DNA from: Nephromyces sp. MM_2019
Lineage: Eukaryota > Apicomplexa > Aconoidasida > Nephromycida
Assembly (NCBI GenBank): GCA_015657535.1
Contig: JADHZB010000084.1
Coordinates: forward strand, 1-27,212
Length of the DNA: 27,212 nt
Reading direction: 5' to 3'
Position numbers and translations under genes: made by a program. Under the pieces are notes generated by a model. The model had not been told where the DNA came from, made no database searches, and was given only the letters and a program-made list of their open reading frames with translations. Positions 1 through 11,877 of the stretch are shown here, one piece after another; the stretch's first letter is position 1, and every line of letters starts with the position of its first letter.

Positions 1-793
1 GGGGGGGGTGGATAAAATGGTTGATTATATCAGGGGCTACTAAGTGGAGGGGGAGGGTTATAGCGACATCAAAAAGGGTATCGAATACTTCAATACACAC
101 AGTTGAAGAGTGATAGGTGCGTGTGTGTATGTGCGTGTACTCTAACACATATCTGCATGCATTTGCGTATGTTAATAGATGTGTTTGTATGGGGGTACGC
201 CAATGAGAGAGAGTGATGAAAGCAGAAGTGAAGGGGAGCATATCAAAGGGTGAAAGAAATAATTTACACTAAATAAAGTTAAAGAGGAAGTACACACACA
301 CACACACACGATGTTTTACCCTGAAAACTTCTCAAATCAGTTGTATATAGAAACAGCATGAATGGGGTAAACGAGTGAGAATCACTGTGCTCTACAAACT
401 TCCGCTACGTGGCAGAACGCACACAGCAATTTACGTAGAGAAATTCACATACACACACACACACAGAAAACAGTTTACATATACTTATTCTTACGCACAT
501 GCATCATTCAGAATACTATAGATATATTTCCACACAAAAATCTGCAAGCATACTATCACGCAATAACACACAAATATATAACACCCAATAAACATGCACA
601 CAAAAAATAGCAAAAGACACACACATACGATAGCAAACACACGCATGTACCAACAAAAACGCACATAAAGAACGGGAAACACACACACAGAAACAGATAA
701 TACACACATAAATAACAAACCGCAAACACACACACAACAGCAAGAACACACACAAACAACAACACACACACACACATGGCTGCAAGCACAAAC
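1..793. other. CA-rich intron-like DNA after SHMT exon 7
   Basis: No coding segment is visible on either strand. The stretch begins in a run of G and holds CA runs near 291-309, 450-465 and 760-776 within generally CA-rich DNA. Read in the SHMT direction it is GT-rich immediately after the exon 7 donor, like other introns in the window. It is most simply the first part of SHMT intron 7. The Cys/Val-rich open frames on the minus strand here are translations of GT repeats. Confidence 0.6.
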
Positions 794-3700
794 CGTTGCC
801 TTTTGAGTCGGTTCCCTTCAAGCCCTTTCTGAAGAAGATCATCGACCCCCTTGGCCCCCTCAAACTTTTGTGTGTTGTCGTCGTGACGATGTCAGCGTGC
901 TCGAATGGGCCAGGCACTACGTCAGCAGCCACCAAACCCTACAACAGCAGTTTACCAAAGCTATCATCTTCAAGTGTATATACATCTCTACAATAGCTAT
1001 ATTTGAAGAGCAGATTGTGTGCTTTCACGAACGCGCAGACTACAAACCCACCACCTCCAAGTGTATATACACCTCATGAAAAAGTAATGTAGAAGATTGT
1101 GCATGCTTCCCCAGTACACCACCCACAAACCCACCACCTGCAAGTGTATCTACACCCCCACAATAGCTCATTTTGTGTGCTAATCGCTCCTCCACTACTT
1201 CAGCCAAGCTTACCGATATGTGCGCCATATCTGCAAGCAGAATAGCCCCCACTTTGTCACAAATCTGACGGAATCTGGGAAAATCGAGATTTCTCGAGTA
1301 GGCAGAGAAACCAGCGACTATCAGCTTCGGTTGTATCCTCTCAGCAAACTTCTCTAGCTCATCGTAATCAATCAGCCCTGTTTCCTGCAAGTCAGAGAAT
1401 CATCAAAACGTAAAAAAACATACTCAAAAGGGGTGTACATACACTGCAAATCAAATAACAAGGCCAAAAACGGTGAAAAATCAAGGGTTAAGCATATGAA
1501 GCAAGAAACTCACACAGGCGGAAATAAAAAGGGAGTAGAAGCACACAAACTGCTAGATATAGGTGATCACACACAATCACACAACTAAGTATGTGTGAGC
1601 CAAAAAACGCATAGCTAAACGTATGCGAACACAAACACACTCACGCTAAGCTTTGAAATAGCAAACATTCAGCGAATGTGAAAAATTATGCACACACACT
1701 TTCCACTCACTGTATTCAATTTGTAGGGAATGCTTTCGAAATACTTTGAAACAGCAGAGATCTTCTTCGTAGGGGTTTGGAATCCATGAGAAAGACTAGA
1801 GAAGACGACGGCACACACACAGTTTAAAGCAGTATGGGCAGCTTTGAGACGCACCAAAACACAATAGATGGAAGGATAAGCAAAAATATGCGAGAAAATG
1901 GGCACACACGTATGTGTGAAACTGCACCCACAACCGAGTATACATGCACAAACACACGAGTAAAAGGGACACAGACACATGCATAAAACGATACACACAT
2001 ACATGCATAAAAAAATGAACACACCCATACACACCTTAATATACCAGCACACAGTAGCATAAGCAACTAGTACACACACGCACCCGCAAACATAAACGAG
2101 CAAATGAAAAGAAAAAAAACACAAGCAGCTATCAAATGCACGCACACAAAGGCACACACACCATCACACACAGACACCAGCACACACACCAACACACACA
2201 CAGCATCATCCCATGTAGCTCACGCTTGCAAGTAGCCTTTGACAAGCAGTAAAACAAGCTTCAAAGTATAAAACTACGATGCCACACTTACTGTCCCCCG
2301 TGAGGCAAATCCAATCCCATGATGCGATCATGAACATTCAAAAGGGCTGTATATACAGCAAAGTTAGCCGGGGCACCTGAAGACAAAAAAGCATGAGAAA
2401 GTCACACACACCAACACACACACCAACACACACACCAACACACACACCAACACACACACCCTTCCAAACTACCTGAAAGCATTTGGACGTTAACTCCCCA
2501 CTTCTCAGGGTTAAGCCTGAAAGCTTCTAAAGCTCTCTTCGTGCAGAGGATCTCAGACTCATCGATATGTTGTGTGCCTCCATAGTAACGAGCACCGGGA
2601 TAACCTTCACTGTACTTGTTAGTCATCACACTTCCGAGGGCATCCATCACATAACGAGGAGCGAAGTTCTAACAGAGGCAGAATTTATTGACTTTGGAAG
2701 TGAAAACAAATTGGAAAGTATGTGTGTAGGGGGGTGGTAGTATCCGTCTGTAAGGGGGTGGCAGTGTATGTACACGTGGGAGTTAGTTTGGGTGTGTATG
2801 TTGCAGCCAGCTTGCGCGCGTATACATATGGAAGGCAGTGCGTGTATGTGGTGGTTTTTCAAGAAACTTACTACTCTGCAGAGGGATCACAATAGACTTG
2901 AGCAAAGAGCTCTTCAGGAGAAGATGAAAGAGAATACTCGCGTATCAAAACTATCGACTAAAGAAACAGCTAAATTCCTATGAAAACACGCACAAAGCAG
3001 CGAAAAAGTAAGCGAAGAAGAGGGCATTTAGGTGCCACAGGAGCTAAAAATCTTAGAGAACACACACACACGACATTAGGCAGTTGTGTTAGCTATGTGG
3101 GTTAAGAGCTTAAGTTTGGTAGAGTTCGGCTGAAGGGATGAAGAGAAAAGATGAAAACCGAAGAACAAAGCTTTCTTTAAACTAGGCTGGGAAAAGCGTG
3201 CGTTATGTAGAGCATGTACGACACACGCGTAGCACTCAAAACAAATATATACACACACAACTTTGAAGATATAAATAGAGAATTCAAAATGAACAGATGT
3301 GCCCACACACACAGTTTAGAAGATACACACAGAACATTCCAAATAAACATACACACACACATACCACTCTGAACATACAAACACAGCATTCAAAACTCAC
3401 ACACCAATATGAAAATACACGCAAAAGTTTTTGCAAGCACAGCTATCACATGCCAGCTTCTTCAAGAAGAAATCCACTCATACGTAGAGTCTGCTCTATA
3501 CAAACAGCACACACACATATCAGCTACTGCATATAAAGAATACACACACGAAAGCGAAACCTCCAAAAAAACATACGTTCACTAACCTCAGAGGCAATCA
3601 AGCAGACGTTGTTGGTAAGCCTCTTCTGCTCCCTCTTGATAATACTGTGGAGTTCCTCATCAATCACAGAAAGAGGTGAATTTAGCTGTACGTAAGTTAT

Positions 3701-4860
3701 ATAAAGAAGATAATAGTAAAACACACACAAGAAATAGAGAGAAGGACAAGAAGCAACGAAAAACACCACAAAAACAATCTGAACATTCTACAAAGTAAAT
3801 CAGACAGGACTGGCCTATTTCACACTCTTTTGGAGAAATCAAAGTCTCAAGAACAAGGTATTCACAGCAAAACAGAAAATACGCACACACACATAAAGAG
3901 ATACACATATAGATAACTAAAAAAAAATATTCTAACTTCGCCATATCGAAGAAAACTTCAGCTAACCTACCAGCGGGATCGCAACATAAACAAGAAGTGA
4001 TGAATCAAAGAACAGGGCGAAGCTAGTAAACTTAAAGCCAAAAAGCGTAGTACTCACACAGAAAAATGCTAAACAGAGTTTATACGTCTATGGTTAGCAG
4101 GTTATACAGCACGTTTTTCACAATCCGCACACACCGATTACGCCTTACAAGAAAGCCTATCAAACACAAATGTCTACTTTTAGGTACATCCTCAGCATAC
4201 GCCTATCCAAAACTACTGCGGAATCTTCAATAACTATGAATGCAGGAAGTGGCCGTAAAAGATCCACACAAGGAGAACGCATCAATTTTCATGCTAAAAT
4301 CTCCAGCAAACGCACAGAAATATGTTATTCTAATCCAACACACAAACATAAACATATTTCTTCTAATCCTACACACAAACACATTTCTCCTCATCCTACC
4401 CGCATTTCTCATAATCCTACACACACTTCTCCTAACCCTACACACACGTATCCCCCAAATCCCCAACACAAGCATACCTCTCCCAACCCCCAATAAGCAA
4501 GCCTCCCATACTTTACCCGAATGCACACACATACGAACACACCTCCCTCCCGAAGCACCCAAAAGTCGCCATGAGCAATCACAGCCTCACACATTATCGA
4601 ATACTCAAAAGGCACACCCACTGAGCAGCAGCCGGCGCTTCAATGCAAACCCTCCACATACCACAACCCTCTTCACACAAAAAATGCCCATAAAATACTG
4701 CCCAAAATACACACCATGAACTAACCTTCATAGCCTCCACAGAAATGCATCTCACTGCCTGCGGATATCCCAACGGCTTTGCCTTCAACGAAGCGGCAGG
4801 TGAAGAAATCAGCGACTGAGCGCCGTTTCGACTAAAAATATTCCTTCCTAAACTATGCAT
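794..4860 (-). CDS. SHMT: Serine hydroxymethyltransferase, probably mitochondrial, C-terminal part missing at window edge
   Basis: PLP enzyme converting serine and tetrahydrofolate to glycine and 5,10-methylene-THF. Seven exons, read downward: 4860-4726, 3685-3587, 2668-2473, 2376-2292, 1795-1711, 1384-1214, 938-794; all have GT...AG introns and agreeing phases, giving 305 codons plus one base. Visible family motifs: CLIASE then NF split across exons 2/3, [13 protein letters not shown] (residues 97-109), ADMAHIS (251-257, with the Asp expected to contact the PLP ring nitrogen), and [13 protein letters not shown], whose Lys281 (codon 869-867) is the expected Schiff-base lysine. Residues 1-45 are Ser/Arg/Ala-rich with no acidic residue before Glu42, like a mitochondrial leader. 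An in-frame ATG at 4896 would add 12 residues; I chose 4860 because the basic leader starts there. After exon 7 (donor AACG|GTTTGT) no QGGPHNH-type exon is present in 1-793, so roughly 200 C-terminal residues lie outside the window. Confidence 0.94.
960..1180. repeat. Direct repeats of about 83-87 bases in SHMT intron 6
   Basis: The block CAAGTGTATATACA (third copy CAAGTGTATCTACA) recurs at 971, 1058 and 1141. The last two copies are preceded by ACAAACCCACCACCT; the first and third are followed by CAATAGCT and by a similar TGTGTGCT segment. The intron between exons 6 and 7 therefore looks built from about three diverged units. No function is evident. Confidence 0.7.
2403..2460. repeat. 12-base CA-rich tandem repeat just inside SHMT intron 3
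   Basis: The unit CCAACACACACA recurs with a 12-base period (starts at 2411, 2423, 2435 and 2447). It lies 13 bases inside the intron from the exon 3 donor, so in the sense direction the intron opens with GT-rich repeats. Because the period is a multiple of three it makes an open Cys/Trp/Val-rich frame that should not be read as protein. Confidence 0.85.
4325..4497. repeat. Degenerate minisatellite in SHMT intron 1
   Basis: Several diverged copies of a unit close to CTAATCCTACACACA with ATTTCTC spacers follow one another at intervals of about 20 to 30 bases, becoming more C-rich toward 4497. It lies within the 1.0-kb intron between SHMT exons 1 and 2. Open frames across it on both strands are low in complexity and are not annotated. 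Confidence 0.65.
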
Positions 4861-4896
4861 CTTGTGAGAAAAGAGAAGAGTGAAGAAGCAATCCAC

Positions 4897-5616
4897 GGAG
4901 ATGTACTAAAGTAACCTTTTTAATAGAGTATGCACAGAGAGGAAATATTTGTGGAGCAAATGATTTTATCTCGCACACACAAACTTGTATGACAACACCC
5001 GGTTGACAAGCATAGAGAGGAGAGGAAAAACACACGGCTTCACGGCTGTGCAGCGACCAGGAAAGCAAGGGCCTTGAAGTAAGGAAGGCAAAAAGAAGGG
5101 ATTTTTCCCGCGAATGTTAAAGTGTATTTGTGTGTGTGGAAGAGGTGCGAGATAAAAGGACTCGCCCGCTTGCACCGACTTTTTTCTGGGGCAAAGTGCG
5201 CGGCTGGTTTATGAGGAAACATGTAGAAGCTATATTCATGAGGATGGGGAGTTTGCGGCCGAGCGCGTGCGCTAGTCGATGGCGTAACAGAGCGGCATTC
5301 ATTGCTGAAATTTGGGTTCACATATAGGTACTGGCAGTGTGTGTGTTCTGGAAGTACGATGTGTGTGTGAGGTGTGGATTGGAGTTTGGATCGTGTTGGC
5401 AAGGGTATTAGGTGTGCGCTTGTGAGGTATGCGCGTGTTAGATGTGCATCAGGTGTGTATATCACCTGTGCATCAGGTGTGTGAGATTTGCACGAACTGT
5501 TACACCTGTGTGCAAGTTGCCACAGGTAAGGAGTGTGTGATCTGTGTGTAAGCTCTCCGCATAACCTTTCTTGAGTATATGAAACGTAACTGCCTTGTGA
5601 GGGTGCAAGTTTCTGG
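4897..5616. other. SHMT upstream region, GT-rich on plus strand
   Basis: This stretch lies 5' of the SHMT start and should contain its promoter and 5' leader. No convincing core promoter motif is recognisable. From 5330 to 5545 the plus strand is GT-rich, with short copies of TGTGCATCAGGTGTGT near 5446 and 5467. Open frames on both strands (for example plus 5130-5327) show no recognisable protein features. Confidence 0.4.
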
Positions 5617-5841
5617 ATGAATGCGAGGGTGAGCTCGAGTGCCCTTGGGTTTCATGTTGATGGATATAGTAAAAAACTAGAAAACCACTGTGATCTACTC
5701 AATTATATTGAGCTGAGAATAGACGATATTCGGTTCTTTTTCCAAATATTTCAGCAGCTGTTATACATCACTCTTATCGAAAAAACTGGCAAGCAGGAGA
5801 AAAATGAACTAGCAATGGCTTGGCACATATTTCAACTTTGA
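5617..5841 (+). CDS. Open frame of unknown status, possible exon
   Basis: A 74-codon plus-strand frame from ATG to stop. Residues from about 18 on (motifs KKLENHCDLLNYIELRIDDI, then LLYITLIEKTGKQEK) have a mixed, helix-like composition unlike the surrounding GT-repeat DNA. Possible splice sites exist inside it: AGG|GTGAGC near its start and a TTTCAG acceptor about 130 bases in. It could therefore be one or two exons of an unseen gene, or chance. I do not recognise the sequence and no neighbour helps. Confidence 0.15.
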   Translation: MNARVSSSALGFHVDGYSKKLENHCDLLNYIELRIDDIRFFFQIFQQLLYITLIEKTGKQEKNELAMAWHIFQL

Positions 5842-6449
5842 TGCTCATGTGTGACGTTTGTTACAATGGAGCCAGTTAACGAGAAGCTGCGCATTTTTGC
5901 TCCAAAATATGAAGGGATAAGAGGCTTTTTTATAGGTAGTACAAGCTCCTCAACGCTGAAATAGGCTAAAATCACTGCTTGGAGCTCTTAAGCTTCATAT
6001 ATACAAAAACTTCTGAATTTCGAGCTAAGCTTACAGTATAAGGAGGAGGTACATTATTCTAAAGGTAGATTTATCTATTAATTCGATACATCATGAATTG
6101 AAGCAAGCTTTTGGCTTTTTAACTTTAGCGATTCGCAGGGGTTATGCATAGATGAGGGGACCCCAAATATTCAGAAAATTATATGGATGCGGAGATTTTA
6201 ATATTTGGAGGATGTGGGAAATGCAATTTTTCAGTATATCATCTATATTTTTAGTAAAAAAAAACAGATAATTCACCTTGAACTAAGTAAATTTGGCGTA
6301 TTTTAAGAAAAAAGGTATATATTAAGCGCACATTTCTTGCATGATTCCCGCTTTCGGCCCTATTTATTCCAAAAAAATACAAGAGCATCTTGCTTCAGCG
6401 AGCGCACGACTTTGATGATGTAGGAAACGGAGTAGCAGTATTACTTAAC

Positions 6450-6577
6450 CGTGCAAATACCCCGGAACATCCGGGCAACAAAAGATGAATTCGCGTCTCA
6501 GCATCTCCTACCCCATTCATCAAGTGGACCAATTCGAGGGGAACCAGAGTAAAGCAGATGGATGTGTTTCTGCTCAA
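6450..6577 (-). CDS. Possible minus-strand exon in a GC-richer island
   Basis: On the minus strand a strong pyrimidine tract and acceptor (TTTTTTTTGTTTTAG) is followed by an open 128-base segment ending at donor GCACG|GTTAAG. Phase 0 reads LVPLELVHLMNGVGDAETRI and onward; a second phase (starting EQKHIHLLYSGSPRIGPLDE) is open up to an alternative donor G|GTAGGA. The plus strand of the same island is also open (from ATG 6485, starting MNSRLSISYPIHQVDQFEGN). The sequence is locally less AT-rich than its flanks. The strand cannot be settled by eye, and I recognise none of the peptides. Confidence 0.2.
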
Positions 6578-6781
6578 CTAAAACAAAAAAAAGGGTACTT
6601 GCAACACTCCTTCCCAGAGAAGTAAAATAAAAACAAATTTAAAACATTTTACGCCATAAATAATACCAATGAAAAAGAGTTATTAAGAACTATGTACACT
6701 TTTTCTAGCGGGAATTTAAGCATTAGAAAAACTGATGAGGGTATTTTAACGTTAGGCTAGCTATTTACGATTGCTGCACTG

Positions 6782-7011
6782 CTAGTAAGAAGGATTTTTA
6801 TACAGTTGCAAGAAGGGCGCTTTAACTGTTAATTTCATAAAATATCGTCCCTTCTCGTGTTGGAACCTCATAATTCTATTGTGTATGATTAAATGAGGGC
6901 AAAAAAAAAGAAATTGAACACATTTGTCATACATGGAATCTTGGGCGTATTCAAGAGGAGCAATCCTTTGAAGAGACAACAACAGGACAATCAACAGGGA
7001 ACTAATGCTTC
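6782..7011 (-). CDS. Possible minus-strand exon or gene end, unknown
   Basis: After a reasonable acceptor (TTTTATTCATAG, exon start 7011) the minus strand stays open in one phase for 76 codons, ending at a stop at 6782. It is hydrophobic at first, then contains APLEYAQDSMYDKCVQ and a basic end (RFQHEKGRYFMKLTVK). Internal donors (AT|GTATGA, T|GTGTTC) would allow splicing into the candidate exon at 6577-6450; the second agrees in phase. No homology is recognised, and chance is quite possible in AT-rich DNA. Confidence 0.14.
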
Positions 7012-9361
7012 CTATGAATAAAACTTTCTTTTTTTGTACCGTAAAACGCGTATATTTAACTAAATTTCATAGCACATAACCAGAGGCATCGTTGAAAGTG
7101 GGGGTTCTGCACAAAGCGTACGACAGGAGGGAAACCTTTCCATCTCTGGTACTTATTCGTTTGTCGTTTTTGTATTCAAATTGTGGTTCAAGGGTGCATG
7201 TACACTTGTTTCAAGTATGTGCCAGCCGCATTTATTTTGAGGGTTAAAGCGAGAGTCTTTCTTAATAAAATTAGCGTATGTTCTCAGGGTTTCTCTAGTG
7301 CTAACTCGATTTTTAATCTCTAATTTGGCTCAAATAACCACTTTAGGCCGCAATCCACGAGCAGTATACTCAGTTTGACGAACGGAGGTTAACCGCAGCT
7401 GTCCATAACAGTTGGAAGATGTACTATCCTTCATAACATTTAAGAGCAGCACATATACATTTTATGTTTTGTTCCTGCCACCAGGTGTTTTAGGCGTTGT
7501 TCAATAACATAAGCTTCGCTCTTGCAGGTTCCACTTTATAGCACATACCATCGATTTTACCTTGATCCCCCGGAATTTAAGTCTTTTCTCTGCATTACTT
7601 GCCCTCTTTGATTTCCTGCTAATACAAATATACATTTTTCATCTTGCAAAACTTATATCCAGCTAAACCCAATCCTCTAACTCCTTACCTATGGGGGTTT
7701 TTTCCACCGAGCTGTTTTCTCATTCCCGTTTACCCTCCTGATTGTGTTACTGCCTAGCATATTATTATGCTGAAACTATGTTATTCAATATTTTTTAAGT
7801 TCATGCAAAGTGTGGGTGCAGCTAACATATTTCTCACCCTGCGTGTGTTTTCTTTCTTCCTGTTTTATATTAAGCGTCTAGGTTTTTTTATGATCCTTCC
7901 GATTTTTGTACTACTAGTCACACGCATGTCTGCTGACAAGCCCTCATACCTTCCTGAAGGTTTCCACCTCTAGCCGTCGTTGGGTAGTGCGAACCTAATA
8001 TATCACCGGGTGCTACTGTTCACACACTAACCTGTCCACCATGTGCACCCCTGCGCGGTCTGCACGGTTTTTCGGCCCTTCCTTGTATCCAGCCAGCTGC
8101 ATTTGTCTACTATATGACTCTACACGTACAACTCTATCTGTCCCTCTACATCCTACTTAACAGCGCTCTCCCTCTTTAGTATATGGCATGCTCTTCGTCG
8201 TGATAAACAATGCATACAGTAATGCAGGCTTATTTAGTGCGGGTGTGCGTATTTGTATTCATACAAATGTGCACATATGCAAGCGCATACGCATATGCAT
8301 GCCCATGTATACACCTACACAGTTGCTTGCCTATATAAATATCTACACACATACGAGTACAAATTGACAAGCACGTAAAAGTAACTTACATGGTATAAGC
8401 ATACATTCACACCAACTTAAGCAGATGCAGACACAAAAACACATAAACCTACAAGAAACTCACACAAGCAACAGCCAAAACAAGCTTGTACACCACTATC
8501 CGAGCTGCTACTCCAGTTTCACTTTTTCACTGCTCAGTGCAGCTAAAAACCTAAACGAAGCCAAAAATTTTTTGGATATCGAATAATCATGCGAGCAAAG
8601 AAGTCAAAAACTTGCGGGAGAGCAGTCGCCTGAAAGTCGTACATGAAAGTAAGAATAACGCTCTCTTGTGACTAATGGGAGGTGGGCTGGTTTGTCAATA
8701 AACGGTTTGCACAGGCTACACATGCACAGCGTACTGAGCCTAACGATGATATGCTAGTCATTAGGGATATTGTACGTGGGTATATGGAAAAAAATTAGCA
8801 CCCTCTAACGTCAACTGAGCAAATGTGCAAGTGTGGGAGCAACATACTTTAAGTGCTATCTACACAAAATACATTACCGAATGGAGGCTGAATTGCCGTC
8901 AACAAGAAGTTTTTTCGCGTGGAATGACTATGAGCTTGAACGGCAGCAATATGGCCATATGAAATCAAGGGAATGATGTGTGCTGCTGGATTCTCAGTTA
9001 ATTCAAAGGTAGCCAAGTAATATGCTATTAATGACTGTACGACTAGATTAGGTGAGAGAGAAACGAAAACCGAAAGAGAGGAAATGAGGTGCTATATGCG
9101 ATAAGTGACTTGCTCTATCCTGAAGTGGATGATGGGCGTGTATCACTTTTCCAGTGCCTTACTTCTGGGATTATTGCCAAGTTAATGTATATGCACCTGA
9201 ATATCCTAATAAAATTGCTATATAAATTCTCTTAATTCTCATATAGATAGGCTAGGTTCCATGCTATGTCTAAATGACCGGCATACTTTAACCAGTTAAA
9301 AGTAAATTTTACGTGTTTCAGGGTGATTTTCATTTATTGATGAGTAGTCTTTTTTTTCCAG
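7012..9361. other. Long AT-rich stretch with no gene I can support
   Basis: Only weak exon-like segments are visible. A good acceptor at 7528 (CTCTTGCAG) is followed by short open frames without a clear donor. A 42-base segment after TACTACTAG (7918-7959) reads RMSADKPSYLPE with a weak donor. A frame from ATG 8881 (MEAELPSTRSFFAWNDYELE) stops after 32 codons. From 8230 to 8470 there is CA-rich, imperfect short-repeat DNA with many CATACGCATATG-like palindromic steps. None is strong enough for a gene call. Confidence 0.4.
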
Positions 9362-10195
9362 AGAGGTTTTTCAAAGGTAGACAATGGTAATGCGATTTCA
9401 TCATTTAATACAGAGCTTTTCACTTTTAAAGGTTCTACAGTTTTTGTAGGTATTGGCACACAAGATGCAATTTGTTTCTTGAAACTTGGACGAGGGGCTC
9501 CACGTACCTTATGAACTATATTAATGCATAAATTTTTTTATAATGCTGCTTTCTTAATTTGCGTGTAAGCTTACGTGGAGCATGTATGTGCATACCCACG
9601 AGATTGCTAGAAGTAAAATTTTATATATGAGTTGGCCCAATGCCTGAGTCCTCGTCAGATTTATGCACCTATTCAATGGCGATTTGTGCTACAATCGATA
9701 CCTTTTTATCTTGAAAACGAGTGTAAATCTGACAACTGCTGATAGCTCAACATAGCATAGCTTAGCGAAACAAGGCAGGACTAGCTTCTGCGAGCTATCA
9801 ACAATGAGAACACCACGTGGTCTAGAGTTTCACTCGTAATTAAATTAATCGAATGAGCCGTACTATGTCCACATTTAAAGTGTGAATTGTACATTCATCC
9901 ACTAATCCGTGCACTTTTGTACCCTGGAGCGGAATTATATCAATGTACCATATGCATAAATAAAGGCAAGTATAAGCAGTAAACAGCTATAGATCTTTTC
10001 TTGTATTATTAAAGATGAGGGCATTATATTTAGATTAGTTTTTGATTAGGGCACGACCAATTTCAAACAACCACGCCATCAAAGTATTCACTGCATCCCT
10101 CTGCTTTCTATTTTCTCAAATTTGAAGTAGCAAATGCATATGTTCACTCTAAAGGCAGGCTGGCCATGCTGCCCACAACATATTTACATATTCCG
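9362..10195 (+). CDS. Two phase-compatible exons of an unidentified protein
   Basis: Exon 9362-9503 follows a strong acceptor (TTTTTTTTCCAG) and is open for 47 codons to donor CCAC|GTACCT. It contains the protein-like motif NAISSFNTELFTFKGSTVFV followed by GIGTQDAICFLKLGRGAP, suggesting beta strands. Exon 10128-10195 follows CTCAAATTTGAAG, completes the split codon in phase and reads LANAYVHSKGRLAMLPTTYL to donor CCG|GTAAAT. I do not recognise the family. Alternating hydrophobic residues with the GST...GIGTQD turn could suit a beta-propeller, but that is only an impression. These are probably the earliest visible exons of the large plus-strand gene that ends at 20398, or of a separate gene before it. 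Confidence 0.38.
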
Positions 10196-10358
10196 GTAAA
10201 TTTGTGCAAGGTAGATATAGCCATGGGGTATTTTAACATCTGCGATGATCGTGACTTCTATATGAAAAGTGCATCATAATTTGCAGATTGTCAATAAAGT
10301 AAGTTACTCGCCACTCAGCTAAAGTTCAAGGAAGGAGAATCACATATTCTACTTGCAG

Positions 10359-10839
10359 TACCCCAAGTTGCACGCTAAACAAGCAAGTGAGCACCTCGCT
10401 TGTAAGCGCATATCAACTGAAATGCATCTACCTTTATCGTGCCTACATACTTAAGACTAGCAAGTTACATGCATAATGACATAAGAAAAGGGAGCGTGCA
10501 TCTGACCCCAGCAAATGTGCCTGTTTACTCCATGTATCCCTCATTCACGCATACCTCATTATAATAAATGCCTCTCATTTCCACATTATTAGCGAGAATC
10601 TGCTACCCTTCCAATTCAGCCACACATCATGAATATCTGCGCGTATCGTACATACGCATGCACAGTGGAATCCATTTCGATGATGAATATGCATACTTTT
10701 GCACTCTTGCCTCTAATTTTTCAGAATAATAACTGAAACAGCGCTCAACCAGATTATTGTTTTGCATATTGGCTGAGCATTACTGCGCGTATTATCAAAA
10801 TCCTAATTGCACCTTAGAGGACTGCATATTATTACCCGG
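10359..10839 (+). CDS. Cluster of very short candidate exons
   Basis: Four short segments carry both splice signals. 10359-10386 (CTACTTGCAG acceptor, CAA|GTGAGC donor, YPKLHAKQA) follows 10195 in phase 0. 10620-10647 (CAATTCAG, TATC|GTACAT, TTHHEYLRV) follows it in phase. 10725-10758 (CTAATTTTTCAG acceptor, weak GTTTTG donor, IITETALNQII) also fits. 10818-10839 (CACCTTAG, CCGG|GTAATG) is open in two phases. The phases can be chained, but segments this short can arise by chance, so each needs transcript support. Confidence 0.18.
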
Positions 10840-11877
10840 GTAATGAGGTTTTAGAGATGTGTAGGAGAGGCAATTACTCTTATTTCCCCGGTTTATTCAA
10901 TGTGTATAGTCCATACTAACGATTGAATGGAGTATTTGACGACTCAGCTAATTCGAACGAGAAGCAGCTGCCTTCTACTTTTCTCAAACCCAATAATTTC
11001 TGAGGTTAACGTGGTATTGTAGCTTACAGAAGCTAATCACACAGGAATAATCGGCATAAAAGTACGATAATTCCTTTCTGTTATGATCATATTGGCAGAT
11101 TCTTCTGGAAATAGCTTATCTAGGCATGTTTCTAATTATTGTAGTTCTGATATCAAGCGTACTTTTTTTTTATTCGCACGTAGATATTATGTTTCATTGT
11201 ATGTACGTTTATGCTGTTTCTTGTTTGAAATTTTGTTATTTTAAGATGTGTTGATAAATATTACGGCAGGCAATACACATTTTTAATGGGTATTATAAAA
11301 AATTATGCAGGTTATCTCCGATTTTTTGATGAAGAAGTTCGCTATATGATTTTGAACTGATGAAGTAAGGCAAAAACCTGTAGTAAAAACTCTTTTTTTG
11401 TAAAGTACATTCAATCATCAACGCGAAAATCTCTCGGCACAAAAAACGGCCGCTGTACTTCACACTTGCATCACATTGTCTTTTTGACTTTTCCAAATAG
11501 CTTTTTAAAGTGGAATAAATCCTTTAGCGTCCCAGTTACATTGTTAAAAAAGAAAAGTTGAGCAAAATACTTGAGCCTACCAAGAACCGACATACCTCAA
11601 CCTCAAAATTTTATCACGATATTCTGTACTGTAGCGAAAGCTAAAACTCTCTTTCTTTGCACCTGGTGAGAAGAGATGCTTTGCTCTTTCATTGCCTAAC
11701 CTCTAGAAAGAAAGATTTTTTTTATTTTTCATTACACTGGCACTGACAAACCAGCGAATCGTCGTAAACACGTGGAAAACTTATAAATATTTGCTTGATA
11801 ATACCATTTTATTTGCTCAGTATTAATTCTGTACATAAAATTATCGTCAAGGTGCTTTTTTTGCATATACACACCAG

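Noticed and set aside
491..789. Overlapping Cys/Val-rich minus-strand frames
   Set aside because: Translation of CA/GT repeats in SHMT intron 7.
1669..2157. 162-codon minus-strand Cys-rich frame
   Set aside because: Its start-proximal part is GT-repeat intron; only the embedded 1795-1711 segment is a real SHMT exon.
4420..4450. Telomere-like CCTAACCCTA
   Set aside because: A single chance hit inside a degenerate repeat, with no TTAGGG-type array.
4170..4719. Thr/His/Pro-rich plus frames opposite SHMT intron 1
   Set aside because: They follow the CCTACACACAA minisatellite and have no protein-like composition outside it.
11318..11365. Candidate exon reading YLRFFDEEVRYMILN
   Set aside because: A good acceptor precedes it, but every phase hits a stop before the only good donor (GAA|GTAAGG).
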